From Streptomyces asoensis (GTDB lineage Bacteria; Actinomycetota; Actinomycetes; Streptomycetales; Streptomycetaceae): a stretch of 64,000 nt of DNA. Made by a program: the position numbers and the translations under genes. Positions within the stretch are counted from its first letter, which is position 1, and each line of letters opens with the position of its first letter. Shown piece by piece: positions 37,182 to 46,593 of this stretch. The notes beneath the pieces are model-generated. The model was not told the DNA's origin. It made no database searches and saw only the letters and a program-made list of their open reading frames with translations. Location: the NCBI RefSeq assembly GCF_013085465.1, contig NZ_CP049838.1, forward strand, positions 9,858,001 through 9,922,000. The letters run 5' to 3'.

Positions 37182-37580
37182 TCAGCGTTTGACGCGGTTA
37201 CGAACGGCCAGCACCGCCAGGCCCAGGAGGACGGGCTCGGCAATGCGGGACGCCATCTCGATGTAGGTGCCGGCGGTGGTCAGGTCCTGGCCGGAGGAGC
37301 GGAACACCACCGAGTTGAGCGTCACGTTCAGGGCCTTCTCGAAGCGCTCCCCGGTATACCTCTTCCCAGTGGGGTTCTGGGGGTCAGCCTTGTCGATCTC
37401 GAAGGTGACCCTGCCTCCGCCGGGCGGCACGGTGCCGGTCGCCTCCTGCTTCGGGGAATCCCGGGGGAGCCCCAAGCCCATCAGAAGCACGACGGTGACG
37501 AGCATCGCGGCAGCGAGCCAGCCCAGGGCCCGGGAGGCGCGCAGGCCATAGCCGGACAGCAGCCAGTAACCGTCCGCCGC
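37182..37580 (-). pseudogene. C-terminal piece of a membrane protein
   Basis: Reads Y-W-L-L-S-G-Y-G-L-R-A-S-R-A-L, then a membrane helix (L-A-A-A-M-L-V-T-V-V-L-L-M-G-L-G-L-P), a soluble loop with F-E-I-D-K-A-D-P-Q-N-P-T-G, and V-F-R-S-S-G-Q-D-L-T-T-A-G near a second helix ending V-L-A-V-R-N-R-V-K-R. This resembles the end of a large Streptomyces membrane protein. The frame upstream changes, and no start is present, so the N-terminal part is lost. Confidence 0.5.
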
Positions 37581-37824
37581 GCTGGTCGTCGTGGTGGGCC
37601 TCAAGCGCGCACACACCGCGTTCCAGCGCGGGTCGCGGGCGGCGGCCCGGCGGGGGCACGAGGTCGCCCGCCGCGAGGACCAGTGGCACGTCTCGCGCGG
37701 GGACGCCTACCGGACGGGGTGGAGGCGATCGCGCCGAAGGCTGGTGGCCGGGTAGCCGGGAGTCGTTGACGCTGTCGCGGCCTGCGGTGCGGCTGCTGAA
37801 GCTCCCTTCGCGCACCGGGTGCCG

Positions 37825-39621
37825 CGCACGGTGCGAACCTGCCATGACCGGTTCCCGCAGCTGACCCGGTGGCTGAACTGCTTGACCGGCCAGGGCGTGA
37901 CCTCACTGGAGGAGGTGACCCAGCATCACTGCACCGTGCACCTCACACACCGGTGCGCCGGCCGGAATACCGACGAGATCACCCGGTCCGGAGAGGGATC
38001 CTCACAACTGGACGTGGTGCAGGTGTTGCAGGAACTCGCGGACTACGGCGAGTTGTTCACCACGGACCGCTACCCGAGCGGCTTTCGTCCCTGGGGAGGG
38101 CAACTCGCCCACGTGGTCGCCGGGGTGTCGAAAAACAGCGGAGAGAACAAGACACCTCCGGCCCGCGCCGAAGTCATGAACCCCCTGCTGACCGCCACCC
38201 TGTTCCTCATCCACATCATCGCTCCGCCGGCGCTCGCCCTGTGCACGACGTGCGATACCTCGCAGCCCCAGTTGCCGGGGCCGGTCCGCACCGCCACAAC
38301 GGCCCGGTTCGAGCAGGCCGTTCGCGCCCACCTGGCCTCCGGGGAGCCTATCGAACAGGACGAGGAGCGGGCGGTCCGCTCCAAACTCACCCACGGCTGG
38401 AACCCCACGGACCCGCTGCTGCGCGTCTACTTCGCGGCGCTTGCTCTGGAGGGCGGTGTGTGGACGCGCAGTGGCAATCCCTTCCGGCCGGGCCCCGGCT
38501 TCTTGTACGACCCGCGCACCGCCGCCGTACGCCCACTGCTGGAGCAGGCCATCGCCCAGGTGGGCATCGAGCCGCGCTGGGGGCCGGCAGGCGGACCTGG
38601 TCGCCCGCGCCGACGGCACCGGCGCGGTTCCCTGGACCCTGCCGATCACCCATGACGGGCTGGCGCGGCTGCTCGGCCACATCCGCACGGCCTGCATCCT
38701 CACGATCGCCGCGCTGAGCGGCATGCGGACCAGCGAGCTGGTCGAACTGCCCCTGGAGCCGAGGCATACGAGGCCGCCGGCGTTGCCTGCCAGCTCGCGG
38801 ATCCCGGCGCCACGCATCTCTTTCCCGTCCACCTCGACCTGTGCCGCCGTTACCGGGACCTGCGGGGGTGGGCCAACAGCAACGAGGGACCGCGCCTGGG
38901 CCTGCCCCTCCTGCCCGACGACGCCATCACCCCGCGCATCCTGCGCCGCACCCTGGCCGTCGAACTCGCCCACCGGCCCGGCGGCCTGTTCGCGGCGAAG
39001 TTGCAGCTCAAGCACCTGTCCGTCACCACCACCGAGGGATATGCCAACCGTCCTGTTGGCACCCAGGCTCTCTTCCTGGCCGAGATTGGCAAGGAAGAAG
39101 AGTCCCGCAACCTGTCCCTGACCCTGCGGGCGTTCCGCGACTACCAGGGCGGCCGTCGTCCTTCCGGACCCGGCGCCCGGGACCTGCTGGCGTTCTTCGC
39201 CAGCGTCGAGCGCCAGCTGGAGGAACTGGACGTGACCGCTCCGGTGGTCAAACGCAGCGACCAAGAAGTGATCAACTTGCTGGCCCATCGGGCGGGCGCC
39301 CTGCACCTGGGGCTCGCGAACTACTGCTGGTTCCTCGACCCGGACAAGGGCCTGTGCCTCAAGCTCGCCGACAGTGCCGACCGCAGTCAGCCGCTGGCCG
39401 GCATGTGTGACTCGGCCCGCTGCCCGCAGGCCACCCACCACTCCTGTCACCGCGACACATGGGCGACCGCGGCCCTCAGCGGACGGGCCTTCATCAGCAA
39501 GATCGGACGAGGGCAGAAGACCGAACGAGCCCGGCTCATGGCCGAAGCCGAACGCGCCGAGCACATCGTCGCAGCGATCGACGCCGCAGCTCACGGAGGA
39601 CCGCGTGGGACAGATCAGTAG
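37825..39621 (+). pseudogene. Tyrosine recombinase/integrase with two frameshifts
   Basis: The sequence reads G-Q-G-V-T-S-L-E-E-V-T-Q-H-H-C, then Y-G-E-L-F-T-T-D-R-Y-P in a first frame. Near 38580 it slips, and box I A-L-S-G-M-R-T-S-E-L (catalytic Arg) is in a second frame. Near 38765 it slips again, and the box II region R-I-L-R-R-T-L-A-V-E-L-A-H, L-K-H-L-S and the T-E-G-Y tyrosine are in a third. The C-terminal domain carries cysteines (C-D-S-A-R-C). The N-terminal end is missing. The pair of this gene with the following coiled-coil gene resembles Tn554-type or ICE recombinase modules. Confidence 0.7.
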
Positions 39622-40143
39622 TGCCGAACGCCGCCGCAACAAAGAGGCCATCCGGGTCGCGATGGACCGGCTCTTGAAGGGTGACCTCCCGCCCGGCGGC
39701 AGCTGCGACTTGAAGACGCTGGCCACCGAGGCTGGTGTAACCCGCACCGCGTTCTACCCGAAGAAGAACCGTGACGGCACCACCCGCCCCGGCCCCTACC
39801 AGCACCTCGCCGAAGAGTTCCAGCAGCGCCTTCGTGGTCTGCGGGAGGCAGGAAAGGTCGTCGACCCGCGGATCGCGCAGATCGAACGGCTCAAGGCCAA
39901 GGTCGCCGAGCTCAAGGAACGCCTGGCCCAGCGGGACGAGACCGTCGCCGAGCTCACAACGTTCAAGGAACTCGCTGTCTCGCGCTTGGCCGCACAGCAC
40001 GACGAGATCGTGCGTCTACGGGAACAGGCCGCAGCCCTCGGCAACGTCCGCGGCCTGCCCGCCCCCCCCGCCCTGCAACAGCCCCGTACGGATCGTGCAG
40101 TTGAGCCCGACGTCTACCGGCAGTTCGAGTACGAAGAAGGAGT
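39605..40143 (+). CDS. TnpC-like coiled-coil DNA-binding protein, 3' end lost
   Basis: GTG at 39605 has a GGAGGA site and overlaps the end of the integrase relic, as in recombinase-TnpC operons. The first 60 residues form a helix-turn-helix (I-R-V-A-M-D-R-L-L, then L-A-T-E-A-G-V-T-R-T-A-F-Y-P-K-K). Residues 95-150 are a coiled coil (I-A-Q-I-E-R-L-K-A-K-V-A-E-L-K-E-R). After about residue 175 the frame has no natural stop and runs antisense through the azoreductase gene, so the junction at about 40143 marks a deletion. It resembles the DUF6262 partner of tyrosine recombinases. Confidence 0.55.
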
Positions 40144-40156
40144 CCGTCAGGATGCG

Positions 40157-40798
40157 TCAGGCGGCACGCAGCGTGCCGAAGGTCGTGGCGAGCGTGCGGG
40201 CCTTGTCGTGGGCGGCTGTCATGGACGCCTCGTGCAGGGGAAGGAGCGGGGTCAGGGCCGGAGCCACAGGGGCCATGGTCAGCTCAGGTATCACGGTGGT
40301 GACGTCCAAGCCGAGGAGGTTCTCGTGGCCCAGGACGGCCTCCAGAGTGGGCACCACGTAGTCGAGGCCCTCGTTGGTGCCGGGGCCGTAGCCGCCGCCA
40401 CGGGCGGAGATCAGCACGGCCGGACGGCCCGCGACCGGGGAGGGGCCGTTGAAGATCAGGGTGCGGTCCGTGACGATGATCTGGTCCAGCCATGCCTTGA
40501 ACACCGACGGCATCGAGAGGTTGTACATCGGCACGGTGAACAGGTACGCGCCGGCGCCGAGGAACTCCTCGATCAGCTCGTCCTGGAGCGCGGCGGCCTT
40601 GGCCTGCTCGGGAGTGTGCTGGGCCGGGTCGGTGATGCGGGCGGTGATGCCCGCGGCGCTCAGGTGCGGCACAGGCGAGGCGGCGAAGTCGCGGTGGACG
40701 ACCGGGCCCTGCCACTGGTCGCGGAAGGACTGGGCGACCTGATGGGAGACGGACGCCTCGCCGAGCGAGGAGGAGTCGATGTGCAGCAGGTACGACAT
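40157..40798 (-). CDS. azoR: FMN-dependent NADH-azoreductase
   Basis: 213 residues from the ATG at 40798. Flavodoxin-like fold: L-L-H-I-D-S-S-S-L-G-E-A-S-V-S at the FMN-phosphate loop, V-P-M-Y-N-L-S-M-P-S-V-F-K-A-W-L-D near 95-111 and S-A-R-G-G-G-Y near 138, which are the AzoR landmarks. It reduces azo dyes or quinones with NADH. The next gene in the same direction, 47 bases upstream, is a DsbA-like protein, and an HxlR regulator faces them, which is a common redox-stress arrangement. Confidence 0.88.
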   Translation of the reverse strand: MSYLLHIDSSSLGEASVSHQVAQSFRDQWQGPVVHRDFAASPVPHLSAAGITARITDPAQHTPEQAKAAALQDELIEEFLGAGAYLFTVPMYNLSMPSVFKAWLDQIIVTDRTLIFNGPSPVAGRPAVLISARGGGYGPGTNEGLDYVVPTLEAVLGHENLLGLDVTTVIPELTMAPVAPALTPLLPLHEASMTAAHDKARTLATTFGTLRAA

Positions 40799-40845
40799 GG
40801 CGATTGTGCCTTTCACAGAGATGTTGGCGGGGATGGGGTGACGGG

Positions 40846-41559
40846 TCAGGGACGGGCCGGGACGGCGCAGCCATCGGGGCCGCAGCCCGGGGCGTCACCT
40901 GCGGGGGCGAGGGTGACCGGGTGGGTTTCGTCCCAGGTGGTACGCAGCAGGTCGAGCAGGGTGTCGCTGTCCTGCGCGCCGGGGACGCCGTAGCGGCCGT
41001 CGACGACGATGAACGGGGCACCGGTGGCACCCAGGCGCTGAGCGCGGCGGGCGTCGTCCTGGACCCGGGCGCGGTAGCGGCGCTCGGTGAGCACCTGGCG
41101 CGTCAGGTCAGGGTCCAGGCCCAGCTCGTCGGAGAGCCGGAGCAGGTCGTCCAGGGCGAAGACGGGCTCGGCCTTGCCGAAGTAGGTGCGGAAGATCGTG
41201 TCCCAGGCTTGGCGGTTCTTACCCTGCACGGAGGCGTGGGCCAGGAACTCGTGGGCCAGCTCGGTGTCGCCAACGACGTTGTCCAGCACCCGGTAGGGGT
41301 TCAGTCCCTCGGAGGCTGCCAGCGTCTCGATCTGCCCGGTCGCCGTCTTGGCCTGCGCGTCGCTGATGCCGTGCTTGCTCAGCAGGGCCTCACGGACGCT
41401 GACCGTCCGGTCGGCGGGGAAGCCACTGCCCAGGGGGAACGAGCGGTGGACCACCTCCACCTGATCGCTGTGCTCGAACCGCTCCAGGGCCCGGTCCACA
41501 CGGTGGCTGCCCAGCCCGCACCAGGGGCAGGTGACCTCGGCCCATATCTCTACCTTCAT
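40846..41559 (-). CDS. DsbA-family (FrnE-like) oxidoreductase
   Basis: 237 residues. The thioredoxin fold begins at once (V-E-I-W-A-E-V-T-C-P-W-C-G), with the redox motif C-P-W-C at 11-14, and no signal peptide, so it is cytoplasmic. The helical insertion and the cis-proline strand G-A-P-F-I-V-V-D-G-R-Y-G near 178-189 agree with the FrnE group, which helps in oxidative and disulfide stress or in polyketide pathways. Its C-terminal tail adds another G-C-G-P-D-G-C pair. Divergent from the HxlR gene and likely co-transcribed with azoR. Confidence 0.88.
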   Translation of the reverse strand: MKVEIWAEVTCPWCGLGSHRVDRALERFEHSDQVEVVHRSFPLGSGFPADRTVSVREALLSKHGISDAQAKTATGQIETLAASEGLNPYRVLDNVVGDTELAHEFLAHASVQGKNRQAWDTIFRTYFGKAEPVFALDDLLRLSDELGLDPDLTRQVLTERRYRARVQDDARRAQRLGATGAPFIVVDGRYGVPGAQDSDTLLDLLRTTWDETHPVTLAPAGDAPGCGPDGCAVPARP

Positions 41560-41665
41560 GGCCTGACCTCAAATTCCTCTCATTTGTTCGTAGCGCCATG
41601 ATGCGCCAGTATGGAAGCCGGTACAAAAGGCACACCGGTGTGCGTGACGGAGAGGAATGGGCGCC

Positions 41666-42079
41666 ATGCAGGACAGCGCTGGTATGGAGATGGCGGCTGC
41701 GATCGGGCCGTGCGCGAGCATCCCCGCCGACCACATGGCTTTCATCCGGCAGGTCCTTGACCGGGTCGGCGACAAGTGGAGCATGCTGATCACCGCCGTC
41801 CTGGAGGACGGCCCGTTGCGCTACACCGACCTGCAGCGCCAGATTCCGGGCATCTCCCAGCGCATGCTCACCCACACGCTGCGCCAGCTCCGGGACGACG
41901 GCCTGATCACGCGCACCGCCTACGCCGAGGTGCCGCCACGTGTGGAGTACGCCCTCGCCCCGCTCGGCCGCGGCCTGCACGAGATCGTCATGCAGTTGAT
42001 CGGCTGGGTCGCCGACCACCACGACGAGATCCGCGCCAACCGCGCCCAGGCCGGTACCGCCTCCTCCTCCCGGTCCTGA
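41666..42079 (+). CDS. HxlR-family transcriptional regulator
   Basis: 137 residues from the ATG at 41666, chosen for a GAGGAA site eight bases upstream; an ATG at 41657 is possible. The HxlR winged helix is complete: V-L-D-R-V-G-D-K-W-S-M-L-I, L-R-Y-T-D-L-Q-R-Q-I-P-G-I-S-Q-R-M-L and L-R-D-D-G-L-I-T-R. The conserved cysteine near the N-terminus (C-A-S-I-P) is typical of redox- or quinone-sensing members. Divergent from the DsbA/azoR pair, which it probably controls. Confidence 0.88.
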   Translation: MQDSAGMEMAAAIGPCASIPADHMAFIRQVLDRVGDKWSMLITAVLEDGPLRYTDLQRQIPGISQRMLTHTLRQLRDDGLITRTAYAEVPPRVEYALAPLGRGLHEIVMQLIGWVADHHDEIRANRAQAGTASSSRS

Positions 42080-42145
42080 GCCGCGGCACTCACCGACACT
42101 CAGAGGTGTCGGACGGCACGCGCGAGGGAGCGGCTCGGTCCGCTG

Positions 42146-42340
42146 CTACACCGAGTCGCCGTCGTCCTCGTCGAGGCAGTTGAGGTTGACGTGCTTGAGC
42201 GGGGAGATGCGAGCCACGTCCTCGTCCAGGACGTCGTGCTCCCGCTCGTGTGCGGGAAGGCCCCGCAGGTGCTTGACGGCGGCGTCCAGGTAGGGACACG
42301 ACGGGTCACCGCAACGCGACACGAGCCGTAGGCCCAGACC
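42146..42340 (-). pseudogene. Possible Tn3-family transposase, C-terminal fragment
   Basis: Minus strand reads L-P-A-H-E-R-E-H-D-V-L-D-E-D-V-A-R-I-S-P-L-K-H-V-N-L-N, close to the D-x-x-x-A-R-L-S-P-L-x-H-x-x-I-N motif near the end of Tn3 transposases. It stops shortly after, and no more of the protein is visible. The 300 bases before the next gene (42341-42652) hold nothing I can name. Confidence 0.45.
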
Positions 42341-42652
42341 TGGTGTAAATGCAACACGACCTGCGCGGGACACGGTCTCTGCCGACACAAACACGGCATG
42401 GAAGGTGTGGTGGCCAAGCTGGGCTCTTCTCCGTACCGGCCGGGGCAGTCCTCGGCATGGAAAGAGATGCGGAACGCCGAGAGGGCACCGCACTGCCCAA
42501 ATCGCTGAGCCGCTTGAACGCTGAGAGCGCGCGACACCCGCCCTCGCACAAACGCCGGCGAAATACACTGGCGCCCCATTTGCGATCGTTCGCCATCAGG
42601 CGTAGGAATGAAGTGAGAGTGATTTGCCCCCCGCGCGCTGGGGAGGAGCCCC

Positions 42653-43348
42653 ATGCCTGTCGCAGGCCCTTGGCAGTGGACTCTTGTCGCCATTCTGGTC
42701 GTCCTCGGAATGCTGTTTGCCCTGCTCGCATGGAGGATGGCCATAAAGGAGCGAGAGAAAGAGCCAAGAATCGAGGTTCTCTCCGCAGTGGGCGGCGGTC
42801 TGATCACAGGGCTCGCCGTTGGTTTGGCTGTTCTTTTTCTTCAGAAATCATTTGAAGAGTCACAAAAGTATGCCACGTGGCGAGCCAGTGTTGAAGTCGC
42901 CGAGAGCATCCCGGGGTTCGCCCCGAACGGGCGGGACATCCGGGGGATCAACTTCAGCGGCAAGCGTCTGCACGCCGCAGACTTCACCGAGGCCGATTTG
43001 GAAGATTCCAAACTTAGAGATGCCGATCTCGACGGAGCAGTGTTCAACAATGCCAATCTCCGTGGCGCAGACCTTATAGGGGCCAACCTTAGAGAAGCCA
43101 GCCTCGATGGTGCAGACCTCGAGGGGGCCCTCCTGCAGGATACGAACTTCGCCTACGCAATCGTGTCTCCTAAGATCGAGAAAGCTCAGGTAAATGCGCG
43201 CACATGCTGGCCTCCTACCATGAGAAGCGAAATGCTTGAAAAGGTAATCGTGATGCCCGCCTATGACAAGAACGGCGTGAAGATAGATGACATGAAAGAT
43301 GGCTTGAAAGGAGGCCAGAGATTCCCGTGCCCACTGAGGAAAGAGTAA
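42653..43348 (+). CDS. Membrane protein with pentapeptide repeats, lower GC
   Basis: 231 residues from the ATG at 42653 with a GGAGGAG site. Two membrane helices (8-28 and 45-66) are separated by a short basic loop (K-E-R-E-K-E-P-R). From about 95 to 165 there are tandem A(D/N)LXX-type repeats (for example A-D-F-T-E-A-D-L-E-D, A-N-L-R-G-A-D-L-I-G) forming a right-handed beta helix. Codon use and base composition are clearly less GC-rich than the neighbours, suggesting transfer from elsewhere. Function unknown; pentapeptide domains often serve as scaffolds or DNA mimics. Confidence 0.75.
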   Translation: MPVAGPWQWTLVAILVVLGMLFALLAWRMAIKEREKEPRIEVLSAVGGGLITGLAVGLAVLFLQKSFEESQKYATWRASVEVAESIPGFAPNGRDIRGINFSGKRLHAADFTEADLEDSKLRDADLDGAVFNNANLRGADLIGANLREASLDGADLEGALLQDTNFAYAIVSPKIEKAQVNARTCWPPTMRSEMLEKVIVMPAYDKNGVKIDDMKDGLKGGQRFPCPLRKE

Positions 43349-43617
43349 GGCGACCGACAAGCGGCAGTGTCGCCCGTGGCACGGGTCTACGCGAGGCCAC
43401 CGATGAGTTGAGCACGCCAGCGATCCGTGTTGGCCCGCGCGCGGGCCGGAGTTGGATCGCCGGATCAGTCACAATCGGGTGGGGGCGGGGGCCCGGAGGT
43501 GCGGGCGCTGCCGTTATAGCGGGCCCGGACACACATTGGCCCCCACGCTGCTCGGGAGCGGTGGGGTCGTGGCGCGGGCTGCCGCACGGAGCAATGCGCT
43601 TCAGCGGTTGGGCAGTT

Positions 43618-44155
43618 ACAACGGCTAACACAAAGAGGTGGATCGGTCCTGGCTGCCGTGACTGGCGCGGGAGTTGAGCGTTCGGTCTGGTGTGGGGACG
43701 TCGCCGTGGATTGTGTCGGATGAGCTGTGGGATCGCCTGGAGCCGCTGTTACCGCAGCGTGAGCGGCGCTTTCGGTATCCCGGCCGCAAGCCGTTGCCGG
43801 ACCGGGACGTGCTGTGCGGGATCTTGTATGTGCTGCATACCGGGATCCAGTGGGAGTACTTGCCGCAGGAGCTCGGTTTCGGCTCGGGCATGACGTGCTG
43901 GCGGCGGCTGCGGGACTGGAACGAGGCCGGCGTGTGGCAGCGGCATCGTGTCCGCGATCGCCCGCCGCGGCACCCTGCACGGCACAGGACTGGGCACCTA
44001 CCGCTGGGTCGTGGAGAGGAGCTTTGCGTGGCTGCACGGCTTCCGACGTCTGCGGATCCGATGGGAACGGCGAGCCGACATCCACGAAGCATTCCTCAAA
44101 CTCGCCTGCTGCCTCATCACTCACCGACAACTCAGCTCATTGTGTTAGCCGTTGT
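43618..44155. mobile_element. IS5-family element, internally deleted, with perfect 16-bp ends
   Basis: The terminal inverted repeats are 43618-43633 (ACAACGGCTAACACAA) and 44140-44155 (its exact reverse complement). The 538-bp element encodes only the head and tail of an IS5-type transposase. Intact ends mean a full-length relative in the same cell could still move it. No clear target duplication is visible in the flanks. Confidence 0.75.
43674..44148 (+). pseudogene. IS5-family transposase with internal deletion
   Basis: The head reads W-I-V-S-D-E-L-W-D-R-L-E-P-L-L-P and G-I-L-Y-V-L-H-T-G-I-Q-W-E-Y-L-P-Q-E, up to W-N-E-A-G-V-W-Q. At about 43945 it jumps to the tail, in another frame: Y-R-W-V-V-E-R-S-F-A-W-L-H and C-C-L-I-T-H-R-Q-L. 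Roughly 120 residues carrying the first two catalytic aspartates are missing; only the final glutamate remains. The stop codon lies in the right terminal repeat. Confidence 0.75.
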
Positions 44156-44270
44156 TGAGTGAAGTGGTTGTGGTGGTCGGTTCGGGGAGGTTCTGGGCCT
44201 TTTTTATCGCGTCGGGTGGTTGGTGTGTGGTGGGTGGTGTGTGGTGGGTGGTGTGTTGGTGGTCTGCCGT
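44156..44270. other. GT-rich run beyond the Fe-S gene
   Basis: A simple sequence rich in TGTGGTGGGTGG units lies just after the stop of the Fe-S protein gene (which reads leftward). It is low-complexity DNA, with no gene. Confidence 0.5.
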
Positions 44271-46562
44271 TTATGTGGTGGGTTGTGGTTGGGGTGTGTT
44301 CTCGGTCTGCGCCTCGCCCGCCGGGGGCTCGTCGTCGACCGGGGTCTTGACCGACTCCAGCAGCAGCTGGGAGACGTCCACGACCTGGATGGACTCCTTG
44401 GCCTTGCCCTCGTTCTTCTTGCCGTTGACCGAGTCGGTGAGCATGACGAGGCAGAAGGGGCAGGCGGTGGAGATGATGTCGGGGTTGAGGGAGAGGGCTT
44501 CGTCGGTGCGTTCGTTGTTGATGCGTTTGCCGATGCGTTCTTCCATCCACATGCGTGCGCCGCCGGCGCCGCAGCAGAAGCCGCGTTCTTTGTGGCGGTG
44601 CATCTCCTCGTTCCGCAGACCCGGGACATTGGCGATGATCTCGCGCGGAGGCGTGTAGATCTTGTTGTGGCGGCCGAGGTAGCAGGGGTCGTGGTAGGTG
44701 ATGAGGCCCTCGACCGGGGTGACGGGGGTGAGTTTGCCGTCGTCGATGAGGTGCTGGAGCAGCTGGGTGTGGTGGATGACCTCGTAGTCGCCGCCGAGTT
44801 GGGGGTATTCGTTGCCGATGGTGTTGAGGCAGTGCGGGCAGGTCGCGACGATTCTTTTCGCCGATTTCGGCTTGCGCGAGGCCTCGGTCACCTTGCCGTC
44901 GTCGCCGGTCTCCTCGCCGAACGCCGTGTTCAGCGCCATGACGTTCTCCATGCCGAGTTCCTGGAAGAGGGGCTCGTTGCCGAGGCGGCGGGCGGAGTCG
45001 CCGGTGCACTTCTCGTCGCCGCCCATGATCGCGAACGTGACGCCGGCGATGTGGAGGAGTTCGGCGAAGGCTTTGGTGGTTTTCTTGGCGCGGTCTTCGA
45101 GGGCGCCGGCGCAGCCGACCCAGTACAGGTAGTCGACGTCGGTGAGGTCTTCGATGTCGCGGCCGACGACGGGGATGTCGAAGTCGACCTCCTTGAGCCA
45201 CTCCAGGCGCTGTTTCTTCGCCAGCCCCCAGGGGTTGCCCTTCTTCTCCAGGTTCTTGAGCATGGTGCCCGCCTCGGACGGGAACGCGGACTCGATCATG
45301 ACCTGGTAGCGGCGCATGTCGACGATGTGGTCGATGTGTTCGATGTCGACGGGGCACTGCTCGACGCAGGCGCCGCAGGTGGTGCAGGACCACAGCACGT
45401 CCGGGTCGATGACGCCGTTCTCCTCGGCGGTGCCGATCAGCGGGCGTTCGGCCTCGGCCAGTGCCGCGGCGGGCACGTCCGCGAGCTGCTCGGCGGTCGC
45501 CTTCTCCTCGCCCTCCATGTTCTTGCCGCCGCCGGCGAGGAGGTAGGGGGCTTTGGCGTGCGCGTGGTCGCGCAGCGACATGATCAGCAGCTTGGGGGAG
45601 AGGGGCTTGCCGGTGTTCCAGGCGGGGCACTGGGACTGGCAGCGGCCGCACTCGGTGCAGGTGGAGAAGTCCAGCAGGCCTTTCCAGGAGAACTGCTCGA
45701 CCTGGGAGACGCCGAAGACGTCGTCGTCGCGGGGGTCGGTGAAGTCGATTCGTGTGCCGCCCGATGTCATCGGCAGCAGGGCGCCCAGGGCGGTGGCGCC
45801 GTCCGGGTTGCGTTTGAACCAGATGTTGGGGAAGGCCAGGAACCGGTGCCAGGCGACGCCCATGTTGGTGTTGAGGGCGACGACGATCATCCAGATGAAC
45901 GAGGCGGCGATCTTCAGGCCGGCGAAGAAGTAGGTGAGGGTGTGCAGGGTGGAGGTGTCGAGCTCTTCGAGGCGGGTGAGCAGGGGGTAGGAGATGAAGA
46001 ACGAGGCCTGGTAGCGGGGGATGTGGTGCTGGGCGCCTTCGAGGGCGTGCAGGACCACGATGCAGATGCCGACGGTGAGGATGACGGCTTCGACGAAGTA
46101 GGCCTGGCCGGTCTTGGAGCCGGCGAAGCGTGACTTGCCGTCCGGGCGGCCGGCCCGGTTCAGCTGGCGGACGGTGATCAGGGTGATGATGCCCAGTGCC
46201 GTCATCGTGCCGAGGAACTCGACGAAGACGTTGTAGGGGGTCCAGTCGCCGATGACGGGCAGGAGCCAGTCGGGCCGGAAGAGCTGGCCGGCGGCGTTGA
46301 CGATGGTCAGCAGCAGTGTGTAGAAGCCGACCGCCACGAACCAGTGCGCCACCGCGATGACGCCCCAGCGGTTCATGCGGCTGTGGCCGGCGAACTCGCG
46401 GACGACGGTGAGGGTGCGTGTGAGGGGGCGGTCGGTGCGGGTCCGGGCGGCGGCCGGCTGGCCGAGCGTGATGAAGCGGTAGATCGCCAGGACGGCCCGG
46501 CCGAACAGTGCGACACCGACCACGATGAGGACCAGCGACACGATGATCGCGGCGAGTTGCAT
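44271..46562 (-). CDS. Large membrane Fe-S oxidoreductase (HdrD/GlpC-like, Rv0338c-type)
   Basis: 763 residues from the ATG at 46562 with a GGAG site. Five hydrophobic helices in residues 5-260 form a membrane part like the NarI/HdrE subunit. Two 4Fe-4S motifs follow: C-T-E-C-G-R-C-Q-S-Q-C-P near 303 and C-T-T-C-G-A-C-V-E-Q-C-P near 395. Two CCG domains (C-P-H-C-L-N-T with D-P-C-Y-L-G, and F-C-C-G-A-G-G with C-P-F-C) complete the protein. It probably transfers electrons from a cytosolic donor to the quinone pool. The last 40 residues are Pro/Glu-rich. It looks core-type among accessory genes. Confidence 0.88.
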   Translation of the reverse strand: MQLAAIIVSLVLIVVGVALFGRAVLAIYRFITLGQPAAARTRTDRPLTRTLTVVREFAGHSRMNRWGVIAVAHWFVAVGFYTLLLTIVNAAGQLFRPDWLLPVIGDWTPYNVFVEFLGTMTALGIITLITVRQLNRAGRPDGKSRFAGSKTGQAYFVEAVILTVGICIVVLHALEGAQHHIPRYQASFFISYPLLTRLEELDTSTLHTLTYFFAGLKIAASFIWMIVVALNTNMGVAWHRFLAFPNIWFKRNPDGATALGALLPMTSGGTRIDFTDPRDDDVFGVSQVEQFSWKGLLDFSTCTECGRCQSQCPAWNTGKPLSPKLLIMSLRDHAHAKAPYLLAGGGKNMEGEEKATAEQLADVPAAALAEAERPLIGTAEENGVIDPDVLWSCTTCGACVEQCPVDIEHIDHIVDMRRYQVMIESAFPSEAGTMLKNLEKKGNPWGLAKKQRLEWLKEVDFDIPVVGRDIEDLTDVDYLYWVGCAGALEDRAKKTTKAFAELLHIAGVTFAIMGGDEKCTGDSARRLGNEPLFQELGMENVMALNTAFGEETGDDGKVTEASRKPKSAKRIVATCPHCLNTIGNEYPQLGGDYEVIHHTQLLQHLIDDGKLTPVTPVEGLITYHDPCYLGRHNKIYTPPREIIANVPGLRNEEMHRHKERGFCCGAGGARMWMEERIGKRINNERTDEALSLNPDIISTACPFCLVMLTDSVNGKKNEGKAKESIQVVDVSQLLLESVKTPVDDEPPAGEAQTENTPQPQPTT

Positions 46563-46593
46563 GGGCGGACTCCTCGAACCTGCGAAAACGGGA

